Shown here: positions 30,001 to 43,120 of the stretch, one piece after another
How positions within the stretch are numbered: position 1 is the stretch's first letter
How the letters are laid out: each line of letters starts with the position of its first letter
Translations under genes and position numbers: made by a program
Assembly (NCBI GenBank): GCA_023375785.1
Contig: SZWC01008681.1
Coordinates: forward strand, 56,916-111,502
From: Penium margaritaceum
Lineage: Eukaryota; Streptophyta; Zygnematophyceae; Desmidiales; Peniaceae
DNA: 54,587 bases
Direction: 5' to 3'
Notes under the pieces: generated by a model
Seen by the model: the letters and a program-made list of their open reading frames with translations, nothing else
What the model was told of the DNA's origin: nothing
Databases searched by the model: none

Positions 30001-32630
30001 ACGCACTTACACAAACTTACACGTACTTACACCCAGTTACACGCACTTGCACACACTTACACACACCTACACATACTTACACGGACTTACACACACTTAC
30101 ACGCACTTACACCCACTTACACCCACTTACACGCACTGACACATACGTACACACACTTACACCCACTTACACACACTCACACAAACTCACACAAACTTAC
30201 ACGCTCTTACATGCACGTACAGACACTTACACGCACTTGCACACACTTATACGTACTTACACGCATTTATATGCACTTACACGCACTTACACGCACTTAC
30301 ACGCACTTACACGCCCTTACACGCACTTACACGCATTTACACACACTTACACGCACTTACACAGACTTACATGAACTTACACGGACTGGTACGCACAGGC
30401 ACACACTGGCACGTACTTGCACGCACTTACACGCACTTACACGCACTTACACGCACTTACACGCACCTACACACACTTACACACACTTACACGTACTTAC
30501 ACGCACTTACACTCACTTGCACGCTCTTGCACAAACTTACACGCACTTACACGCACTTACAGGCACTTACACACTCTTTCATGTACTAACACGCACTTAC
30601 ACATACTTACACGAACTTGCATAAACTTACAGGCATTTACACGCACTTACACGTACTTACAGGCACTTACACGCACTTACACACACTTACACGCACTAAC
30701 AAGAACTCAGATGCACTTACATGCACTTACACACACTTACACATACTTACACGTACTTACACAAACTAACATGAACTTACACACACTTACACGCACTTAC
30801 ATACATGTACACGCACTTACACGCACTTACACGCACTTATAGACACTTAGACGCACTTACACACACTTATACGTACTTACACGCATTTATACAAACTTAT
30901 ACGCACGTACGTGCACTTACACGCACTTACACGCACTTACACGCCCTTACACGCACTTACACGTACTTACCCAAGCTTACACATACTTACACGCACTTAC
31001 ACGCACTTACACGTACGGACACGTACTTATATGCACTTACACGCACTTATACATACTTACACATGTTAACATGCACTAACACGTACTAATACACACTTGC
31101 ACGTACTTACACACACTTACACCCACTTACACACATTTACACGTACTTATACGCACTTACACGCACTTACACGCACTTACATGCACTTACATGCACTTCC
31201 ACGTACTTACACGCACTTACACGCACTTACACGTACTTACACATACTTACACGCACTTACACACGCTTACACGCACTTACACACACCTACACGCACTTAC
31301 ACACACTTACGCACACTTACACATACTTACACAAATTTACACGCACTTACACGCACTTACACGCACTTACACACACTAACACGCACTTTCACACACTGAC
31401 ACAAAATTATACGCACTTACACGCACTTACACATAATTACACAAACTTACACAAACATACACATACTTATACGCACTTACACACATGTACACGGACTTAC
31501 ACATACTTACATGCACGTACACGTACTTACACGAACGTACACATACGTACACGCACTTATACAAACTTACACACACTTCCACGCACTTATACGCACTTCT
31601 ACACACTTAAATGCACTTACACGCACTTACTCACACTTGCACGCACTTACACGTAATTGCATGCACTTACACGCACTTACACGCACTTACACGCACTGAC
31701 ACAAACTTATAGGAACTTACACGCACTCACACGCACTTACACACACTTACACGCACTTACACGTTCTTACACGCACTTACACGCTCATACATGCACTTAT
31801 ACGCACATACAAGTACTTACACGCACGTACACGCCCTTACACGCACTTACACATACTTACACCCACTTACACACACTTACACGCACTTATACAAACTTAC
31901 ACACAGTGGCACGCACTGGTACGTACTGGCACACACTTACACGCACTTACACGTACTTACACGTACTTCCATACACTTCTACGCACTTACACGCACTTAC
32001 ACATACTTACACGCACTTACATGCACTTACACGCACTTACACACACTTCTACGCACTAAGACACACTTGTAGATACTTACACCCACTTACACGCACTTAC
32101 ATAATCTAACACACTCTAACACGCACTTACACGCACTAACACACACTTACACATACTTATACACACTTACAGGAACTTACACGCACTTACACGCACTTAC
32201 ACGCACTTATATGTGCTTACAGGCACTTACACGCACTTATATGTACTTACACGCACTTACACGTACTTACACGCACTTACATGTACTTACATGCACTTAG
32301 ACGCACCTACACGCACTTACACAAACTTACACGTACGTACACACACTTACAGACACTTACACACATTTACACACAGGTACACGCACTTACACGTACTTCG
32401 ACGCACTTACACGGACTTACACGTACTTACACACACTTACATAAACTTACACGCACTTACACGCACCTACGCACACTTACACGTACTTACACACACTTAC
32501 ACGCACTTACACAGACTTACACGCACTTATACGCACTTACACGTACTTACATGCACTTACACGCACTTACACGTACTTACACGCACTGGCATGGACTTAC
32601 AGGCACTTACACGCACTTACACGCACTTAC

Positions 32631-32838
32631 ACGCAATTACACACACTTACACGCACTGACACGAACTCACACACACTAACACGCACTTACACGAACTTAC
32701 TCACACTTACACGCACTTACATGAACTTACACGAACTTACACGCACATACACAAACGTACACGTACCTACACACACTTATACACACTTCCACACACTTAC
32801 ACCAACGTACACGCACTTATACGCACTTACACAAACTG
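32631..32838. repeat. 208-bp direct repeat abutting the gap, left copy
   Basis: This sequence, ending exactly at the first N, reappears without visible difference at 33255-33462 after the gap (offset 624). Confidence 0.93.
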
Positions 32839-33206
32839 NNNNNNNNNNNNNNNNNNNNNNNNNNNNNNNNNNNNNNNNNNNNNNNNNNNNNNNNNNNNNN
32901 NNNNNNNNNNNNNNNNNNNNNNNNNNNNNNNNNNNNNNNNNNNNNNNNNNNNNNNNNNNNNNNNNNNNNNNNNNNNNNNNNNNNNNNNNNNNNNNNNNNN
33001 NNNNNNNNNNNNNNNNNNNNNNNNNNNNNNNNNNNNNNNNNNNNNNNNNNNNNNNNNNNNNNNNNNNNNNNNNNNNNNNNNNNNNNNNNNNNNNNNNNNN
33101 NNNNNNNNNNNNNNNNNNNNNNNNNNNNNNNNNNNNNNNNNNNNNNNNNNNNNNNNNNNNNNNNNNNNNNNNNNNNNNNNNNNNNNNNNNNNNNNNNNNN
33201 NNNNNN
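32839..33206. other. Assembly gap (368 N)
   Basis: Unresolved bases in satellite sequence, with the same 208-bp sequence immediately to its left and 48 bp to its right. Confidence 0.99.
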
Positions 33207-33254
33207 GCACTTACATGCACTTACACGCACTTACACGCACTTACACGCACTTAC

Positions 33255-33462
33255 ACGCAATTACACACACTTACACGCACTGACACGAACTCACACACAC
33301 TAACACGCACTTACACGAACTTACTCACACTTACACGCACTTACATGAACTTACACGAACTTACACGCACATACACAAACGTACACGTACCTACACACAC
33401 TTATACACACTTCCACACACTTACACCAACGTACACGCACTTATACGCACTTACACAAACTG
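33255..33462. repeat. 208-bp direct repeat after the gap, right copy
   Basis: It is identical to the 208 bp that end at the left gap edge. The sequence continues into further array and then the MITE. Confidence 0.93.
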
Positions 33463-33591
33463 ACACGCACTTACTCGTACTTACACACACTTACATACAC
33501 TCACACGCACTCACACGCACTTACACATACTTACACGAACGTATACACACTTATACGCACTTACACACACTTACACGCACTTACACGCACT

Positions 33592-33786
33592 TGCACGTGC
33601 GACGTCCTCCAGACCCTCGACGCTCGCACAACTAAAGCCTTCCACGGGCCCCGTTTGAGCATCCGTGCGAAGATTGAGGACAGTCACCGCACAGCATTCG
33701 CACTCGTTAGGAAGTACACACACAACTCGGCGGCGCGCAGGTTTGGAAAACAGTCAGGCCCAATGCGACGTTACCCAAACGTACCC
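33592..33786. mobile_element. Left-truncated copy of the Tourist/Harbinger-like MITE
   Basis: These 195 bp align without indels to 46895-47089, with about 11-12 substitutions (about 94% identity). The right terminal inverted repeat (33765-33786, ending TACCC) is intact and is followed by TTA. The left 23 bp, including the whole left TIR, are missing, and satellite units join directly to TGCACGTGCG. The break falls in the loop of the hairpin seen in the complete copy. A frame from about 33600 runs through the element into the array, but the other copy has a TGA in that frame, so it is not a conserved gene. Without the left TIR this copy should not be mobile. Confidence 0.85.
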
Positions 33787-35540
33787 TTACACGTACTAAC
33801 ACGCACTTACACATACTTACACGCACTTACATGCACTTACACATACTTACACGCACTTACACGCACCTACACGCACTTACACAGACTCACACGCACTTAA
33901 AGGTACTTATATGCACTTACACACACTTACACAACCTGACACAAACTTACACGTACTTACATGCACTAACATACACTTACACTCACTTACACGAACGTAC
34001 ACGTACTTACACACACTTACACAAATTTACACGCACTTACACGCACTTACACGTACTTACACGCACTTACACACACTCACTTACACACACTCACAAGCAG
34101 TTACACGCACTTACACCCACTTACATGCACTTTCACGCACTTACAAGCACTTACACACACTGACACAAACTCACACACACGCACTTTCACATACTTACAC
34201 GCACTTACACGCACTTACACACACGTACACAAACTTCCACGCACTTACACCCACTTACACGCCCTTACACGTACTTACACGTACGTACACGCATTTACAC
34301 GCAATTACACAAACTTACAAACACTTACACATTCTTACACGCACTTACACGCACTTACATGCATTTACATGCACTTACACGTACTTACACGCACTTACAC
34401 CAACGTATACGCACTTACACGCACTTACACGCACTTACACGCACTTGCACGTACTTACACGCACTTACACGAACTCACACACACTTACACGCACTTAAAC
34501 GCACTTACATGCACTTTCAAGTAATGATACGCACTTACACGCACTTACCAAACTTACACGCACTTACACACACGTATATGTACTTGCACACACTTAGACA
34601 AATTTACATGCACTTACATGCACTTACACAAACTTACACGCACTTACACGCACTTACACACACTTACATGCACTCACACGCACTTACACGCACTTACACG
34701 CACTTACACATACTTACACGCACTTACACACACTTTCACACACTGACACAAACTCACACGCACTTATACGTACTTACAGAAACTTACACATCCTTACACA
34801 ATCTTACACAAGCTTACACAAACTTATACACACTTACACACACGTGCACGCACTTACACGCACTTACACACAATTACACGTACTTACAGGAACAAACACG
34901 CACTTATACACACTTACATGAACTTACACGCACTTACACGCTTATTCAGGCACTAACATGCACTCACATGCACTTACACCTTATTACACACACTTACACG
35001 CACTTATACGCACTTACATGCACTTACACGCACTAACACGCACTTACATGCACTTACACGCACTTACACATACTTGTACGTACTTACACAAACTTACACG
35101 CACTTATACGCACTTACAAACACCTACACGCACTTACACGCAGTTACACACACTTACACACACTTACACGCACGTTTACGCACTTATACACACTTACACG
35201 CACTTACACGCACTTATATGAATGTGCATGCACTTACACATACTTACACACATATACACGCACTCACACACACTTGCACACACTTACACACACTTGAACG
35301 CACTTACACGTACTTACACGTACTTACACACACTGACACAAACTCACTCACACCTACACGCACTTACACACACTTACACATACTTACACAAACTTACACA
35401 AACTTACATGCACTCACACGCACTTACACACACGTACATGCACTTACACCCACTTACGCGCATTTACACGCACTTACAAAAACGTACACGCACTTACACA
35501 AGTTCACCTGCATTTACACGCACGTATACGCACTTACACG

Positions 35541-36164
35541 CACTGACATGGACTTACACGCACTTACATACACTTACACGCACTTATATGAATGTGCATG
35601 CACTTACACATACTTACACGCATTTATACAAAGTTACACACACTTACACGCACTGACATGGACTTACACGCACTTACATACACTTACACGCACTTATATG
35701 AATGTGCATGCACTTACACATACTTACACGCATTTATACAAAGTTACACACACTTACACGCACTGACATGGACTTACACGCACTTACATACACTTACACG
35801 CACTTATATGAATGTGCATGCACTTACACATACTTACACGCATTTATACAAAGTTACACACACTTACACGCACTGACATGGACTTACACGCACTTACATA
35901 CACTTACACGCACTTATATGAATGTGCATGCACTTACACATACTTACACGCATTTATACAAAGTTACACACACTTACACGCACTGACATGGACTTACACG
36001 CACTTACATACACTTACACGCACTTATATGAATGTGCATGCACTTACACATACTTACACGCATTTATACAAAGTTACACACACTTACACGCACTGACATG
36101 GACTTACACGCACTTACATACACTTACACGCACTTATATGAATGTGCATGCACTTACACATACT
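35541..36164. repeat. 110-bp higher-order repeat, about 5.7 copies
   Basis: cactgacatg followed by gacttacacg marks copies at 35541, 35651, 35761, 35871, 35981 and 36091, and each carries aatgtgcatg and aagttacaca. The last copy breaks off at about 36164. A related partial copy of the aatgtgcatg segment lies at 35221. Confidence 0.95.
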
Positions 36165-37530
36165 TTCACGCACTTACACGCACTTAAATACACTTATACA
36201 CACTTACACACACTTACACACACTTACACACACTTACATGCACTTAGACACACTTACATGCACTTACACACACTTATAGGTACTTACACGCACTTACACG
36301 TAGTTACACGCACTTACACGTACTCACACAAACTTACACACATTGGCACATACTAGCGCGCACTGGCACACACTTACACGCACTTATACACACTTATACG
36401 TACTTACACGCACATATTCACACTTATACGTACTTACACGCACTTACATGTACTTACACGCACTTACACAAACTTACACATACTTATACGCACTTACACA
36501 CACTTACGCGTACTTACACACACTTACACACACTAACACACGCTTACACATACTTACACGCATTTATACAAAGTTACAAACACTTACACGCACTTACATA
36601 CACTTACATACACTCACATACACTTACATGCACTTACACACATTTACACACACTTACACGTACTTACACACACTTACACGCACTTACACGCACTTACACG
36701 CACTTACACGCACTGACACAAACTCACACGCACTTACACAAACTTACACACACTTACACACACTTATACACACTTACATACACTTACACACACTTAGACA
36801 CACTTACACACACACAAACATACACATACTTACACGCACTTACACAAGTTCACATGCATTTACACGCACGTATACGCACTTACACGCACTCACACGCACT
36901 TGCACACACTTACATGTACTTGCACACCCTTATACACACTTACACGTACTTATACGCACTTACACGCACTTACACTCACAGACACGAACTCACATGTACT
37001 TACACATACTTATACAAACTTACACACATTTACACGCACTTACACAAACTTGCATAAACTTACACGCACTTACACGCACTTAGACGCACTTATACACACT
37101 TACACGCCCTTACACACACTTACACAAACTTACACGCACTGGCACGCACTAGCACACACTGGCACACACTTGCTTGCACTTACACGCACTTATACGCACG
37201 TACACGCACTTACACACACTTACACGCACTTACATACACTTACACGCACTAACACGCACTTACACACTCTCACACGCACTTACACAAACTTACACACACT
37301 TACACGCACTTACACGTATTTACACACACTTATACACACTTACACGCACTTACACGCACTTACACACACTTACACGTACTTATGCGCACTTACACGAAAT
37401 TATATGCACTTACACACACTTCCACGCACCTACACGTACTTACACGAACGTACACGCACTTGTACATATTTACACAAGCTTACACGCACTTACACGCACT
37501 TAGACGGACTTACACGCACTGACACACACT

Positions 37531-37930
37531 TACACGCACTTACACGCACATACACGCACTTACATACACTTACACGTACTTACACGCACTTACACACCCT
37601 TACACACACTTACACGCACTTACACGCACATACACGCACTTACATACACTTACACGTACTTACACGCACTTACACACCCTTACACACACTTACACGTACT
37701 TACACGCACTTACACGCACTTACATGCACTTACACAGACGTACACATACTGGCACACACTGGCATGCACTGGCACACACTTACACGCACTTACACGCACT
37801 TACACACCCTTACACACACTTACACGTACTTACACGCACTTACACGCACTTACATGCACTTACACAGACGTACACATACTGGCACACACTGGCATGCACT
37901 GGCACACACTTACACGCACTTACACGCACT
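37531..37930. repeat. 80-bp and 130-bp tandem duplications
   Basis: tacacgcaca at 37541 and 37621 marks an 80-bp pair. tacacagacg followed by three ctggcac-type units at 37731 and 37861 marks a 130-bp pair. Confidence 0.9.
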
Positions 37931-39210
37931 TACATGCACTTATACGTACTTACACGTACGTAGACATACTTACATATACTAACACACACTTCCACATACT
38001 TATATGCACTTACATGAAGTTATATGCACTTACTCGCACTTACACGCTCTCACACATACTTAGACGCACTTGCATATACTTGCACACACTTAAACGCACT
38101 TACATACACTAACACGCACTACACACACTTACACACACTTACACACACTTCACATACACTCACACGTACTTAAAGACACTGACACTCACTTACACGTACT
38201 TACATGCATTTATATGCACTTACACGCTCTTTCATGTACTTACCCAAACTTATACGCACCTACACACACTTACACAAACTTACACGTACTTATACGTACT
38301 TACACGCACTTACACGCACTTACACGCACTTACACGCACTTACACACACTGACACCAAGTCATACGTACTTACATGCACTTACATAAACTTACACGCACT
38401 TACACGATCTTACACAAACTTACACGCACTTACACGCACCTACACATACGTACACGCACTTACACGTACTTACACACAATAACACGCACTTACACGAACT
38501 TACATGTACTTACACGCACTTACACGCACTTACACGCACTCACACGCACTTACACACTCTTACACGTACTTACACACACTTATACACACTTACATGCACT
38601 AACACGCACTTACACACACTTAAACGCACTTATACGCACTTACACATACTTATACGCACTTACACGAACTTACACGCACTTGTATGCACTTACATATACC
38701 TATACGCACTTACACGTACTTACACAAACGTACACGTACCTACACGCACTTACACACACTTACGCGTACTTACACGCACTTACACACACTAACACGCACT
38801 TACACATACTTAAACGCACTTACACGGACTTACATGCACTTAAATGCACTTACACGTACATACACGCACTTGTATGCACTTGTACACACTTACACTCACT
38901 TACACGCACGTACACGCACTTATACAAACTTACACGCTCTTGCACTCACTTACACGCACTTACACGTACTTACACGCACTGACACGCACTTTCACATACT
39001 TATACAAACTTACACATACTTACACGCACTTACACGTACATACACGCACTTACATGTACTTACACACACTTACATAAACTTACACGCACTTATACACACT
39101 TACACGCTCTTGCACTCACTTACACGCACTTACACGCGCTTACACACACTTATACACACTTACAGACACTTACACACACTTAGACACACTTACACACACA
39201 CAAACATACA

Positions 39211-41441
39211 CACACTTACACGCACTTATATGCACACACACACACTTACACACACTCAAACGTACTTACACGCACTTACATACACGTACACGAACATACA
39301 CACACTTACACGCACTTATATGCACACACACACACTTACACACACTCAAACGTACTTACACGCACTTACATACACGTACACGAACATACACACACTTACA
39401 CGCACTTATATGCACACACACACACTTACACACACTCAAACGTACTTACACGCACTTACATACACGTACACGAACATACACACACTTACACGCACTTATA
39501 TGCACACACACACACTTACACACACTCAAACGTACTTACACGCACTTACATACACGTACACGAACATACACACACTTACACGCACTTATATGCACACACA
39601 CACACTTACACACACTCAAACGTACTTACACGCACTTACATACACGTACACGAACATACACACACTTACACGCACTTATATGCACACACACACACTTACA
39701 CACACTCAAACGTACTTACACGCACTTACATACACGTACACGAACATACACACACTTACACGCACTTATATGCACACACACACACTTACACACACTCAAA
39801 CGTACTTACACGCACTTACATACACGTACACGAACATACACACACTTACACGCACTTATATGCACACACACACACTTACACACACTCAAACGTACTTACA
39901 CGCACTTACATACACGTACACGAACATACACACACTTACACGCACTTATATGCACACACACACACTTACACACACTCAAACGTACTTACACGCACTTACA
40001 TACACGTACACGAACATACACACACTTACACGCACTTATATGCACACACACACACTTACACACACTCAAACGTACTTACACGCACTTACATACACGTACA
40101 CGAACATACACACACTTACACGCACTTATATGCACACACACACACTTACACACACTCAAACGTACTTACACGCACTTACATACACGTACACGAACATACA
40201 CACACTTACACGCACTTATATGCACACACACACACTTACACACACTCAAACGTACTTACACGCACTTACATACACGTACACGAACATACACACACTTACA
40301 CGCACTTATATGCACACACACACACTTACACACACTCAAACGTACTTACACGCACTTACATACACGTACACGAACATACACACACTTACACGCACTTATA
40401 TGCACACACACACACTTACACACACTCAAACGTACTTACACGCACTTACATACACGTACACGAACATACACACACTTACACGCACTTATATGCACACACA
40501 CACACTTACACACACTCAAACGTACTTACACGCACTTACATACACGTACACGAACATACACACACTTACACGCACTTATATGCACACACACACACTTACA
40601 CACACTCAAACGTACTTACACGCACTTACATACACGTACACGAACATACACACACTTACACGCACTTATATGCACACACACACACTTACACACACTCAAA
40701 CGTACTTACACGCACTTACATACACGTACACGAACATACACACACTTACACGCACTTATATGCACACACACACACTTACACACACTCAAACGTACTTACA
40801 CGCACTTACATACACGTACACGAACATACACACACTTACACGCACTTATATGCACACACACACACTTACACACACTCAAACGTACTTACACGCACTTACA
40901 TACACGTACACGAACATACACACACTTACACGCACTTATATGCACACACACACACTTACACACACTCAAACGTACTTACACGCACTTACATACACGTACA
41001 CGAACATACACACACTTACACGCACTTATATGCACACACACACACTTACACACACTCAAACGTACTTACACGCACTTACATACACGTACACGAACATACA
41101 CACACTTACACGCACTTATATGCACACACACACACTTACACACACTCAAACGTACTTACACGCACTTACATACACGTACACGAACATACACACACTTACA
41201 CGCACTTATATGCACACACACACACTTACACACACTCAAACGTACTTACACGCACTTACATACACGTACACGAACATACACACACTTACACGCACTTATA
41301 TGCACACACACACACTTACACACACTCAAACGTACTTACACGCACTTACATACACGTACACGAACATACACACACTTACACGCACTTATATGCACACACA
41401 CACACTTACACACACTCAAACGTACTTACACGCACTTACAT
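39211..41441. repeat. 90-bp higher-order repeat, 24.8 apparently perfect copies
   Basis: Nine 10-bp units (including tgcacacaca, cacactcaaa, tacacgtaca and cgaacataca) repeat every 90 bp from 39211, with 24 complete copies and about 70 bp of a 25th. No differences are visible between copies. Because 90 is divisible by 3, the open + strand frame is a 30-residue repeat rich in Thr, His and Tyr. I regard this as fortuitous. Confidence 0.96.
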
Positions 41442-42650
41442 GCACTTACACGCACTTGCACGCACTTAAACACGCTTGCATGCACTTACACGCACTTAAA
41501 CGCACTGACACAAACTCACACATACTTACATGTACTTACACGAACTTACACACACTTACACGTACTTACACAAACTTACACAAATTTACACACACTTACA
41601 CACACTTACACGTACTTACACGTGCTTACACGCACTTACACACACATACACAGACTTATACGCACTTACACGTACTTACACGCACTTACATGCACCCACA
41701 CATACTTATACGCACTTACACAAACTTATATGCACTGGCACGCACTGGCACGCACTTACACGCATTTACTCGCACTTACACGCACTTATACGCACTTACA
41801 CGCACTTACACGCACTTATACGCACTTACACGAACTTACACGCACTTACACGCACTTACACGTACTTCCACGTACTTACACGCACTTACACGTACTAACA
41901 CGCACTTACACATACTTACACATACTTACACATACATACTTGACTTACACGCACTTACACACACTTACACGCAATAACACGCACTTACACGCACTTACAC
42001 ACACTTCCATGCACTTGCAATCACTTACACACACTTACATGCACTGATACGCACTTTCATGCACTTACACACACTTACACGTACTTATACGAACTTACAT
42101 GCACTTACACGCACTTACACACACTTACACGCACTTATGCGCACTTACATGCACTTACACGTACTTACACGCACTTGTATGTACTTGTACACACTTACAT
42201 CCACTTACACGCACGTATATGCACTTATACGCACTTACACGTACTTACACGTACTAACACACACTTACACACACTTACACGTACTTATACAACTTACACA
42301 CACTTACACACACTTACACGCACTTACACGCACTTACACGTACATATACACACTTATAGGCACTTACACGCACTTACACAAACGTATATGCACTTACATG
42401 CACTTACATGTACTTACACGAACTTGCACGCACTTACACACATTTACACGTACTCACACGCACTTACACGCATTTACATTCACTTACATGCACTTACACG
42501 CAATAACACGCACTTACACGCACTTACACGCACTTACACATACTTACACGTACTGACAAGAACATACACACACTTACGCGTACTTACACGCACTTACATA
42601 CACGTACACGAACATACACACACTTACACGTACTTACACAAACTTACACG

Positions 42651-43120
42651 CATTTACATGCACTTAGATGTACTTACACGTACTCACACGCACTTACACG
42701 CACTCACACACACTTACATGCACTTACACACACTTACACGTACTTACACGTACTTACACGCATTTACATGCACTTAGATGTACTTACACGTACTCACACG
42801 CACTTACACGCACTCACACACACTTACATGCACTTACACACACTTACACGTACTTACACGTACTTACATACACTTACACACACTTACACGCACTTACATT
42901 CACTTACATGCACTTATACGCACTTGCATACACTTGTACACACATACACGTACTTACACGCACTTACACACACTTACACGCACTTACACGTACTTACATA
43001 CACTTACACACACTTACACGCACTTACATTCACTTACATGCACTTATACGCACTTGCATACACTTGTACACACATACACGTACTTACACGCACTTACACA
43101 CACTTACACGCACTTACACA
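42651..43120. repeat. 110-bp and 130-bp tandem duplications
   Basis: catttacatg/cacttagatg at 42651 and 42761 marks a 110-bp pair. tacttacata/cacttacaca at 42861 and 42991 marks a 130-bp pair with ttgtacacacatac landmarks. Confidence 0.88.

Larger units (their letters stand above)
686..33591. repeat. Satellite array block A: degenerate 10-bp tandem repeat, consensus TTACACGCAC
   Basis: From about 686 every ten bases repeat the same unit in one orientation. Most variation is in the CGCA part (acgcac, acacac, atgcac, acgtac, acatac, acaaac, acgaac) while CTTAC is the most conserved core. Rarer core variants are ctgac, ctggc, ctaac, ctcac, cttgc and tttac. Phase is kept for kilobases; rare breaks occur, for example near 4190, 6494, 6600, 7595 and 16560. 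The block holds two gaps and several higher-order islands listed separately. Long + strand frames exist only because TTACACGCAC read in any frame has no stop codon (a 10-residue Leu-Thr-Arg-Thr-Tyr-Thr-His-Leu-His-Ala cycle). No gene, RNA gene or mobile element other than those listed is visible in it. Confidence 0.97.
32281..34170. repeat. Segmental duplication containing the MITE, left copy (partner about 45965-47430)
   Basis: Landmarks shared in order are acttagacgcacctac (32297 against about 45990), acacatttacacacaggtac (about 32361 against 46056), a ctggcatgg or gtggcatgg unit (32586 against 46269), acgaacttactcacac (32690 and 33314 against 46482), the MITE, and caagcacttacacacactgacacaaactcac (about 34144 against 47404). 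Flanks are homologous on both sides of the MITE. Confidence 0.8.

Noticed and set aside
27067..30006. - strand Cys/Val/Arg repeat proteins of about 975 residues
   Set aside because: An artefact of the stop-free ACGCACGTAC unit; three frames on the same strand are open at once.
33655..33900. Possible short protein inside MITE copy 1 (KIEDSHRTAFALVRKY and following)
   Set aside because: The frame continues into satellite, the sister copy has a TGA upstream in the same frame, and substitutions between copies change residues freely. The TIR structure explains the sequence better.
38684..41977. 1,097-residue open frame over the 90-bp HOR
   Set aside because: The 90-bp period keeps the frame and gives a neat 30-residue repeat, but both ends run into ordinary satellite and the island is absent from the homologous segment near 19-20 kb.
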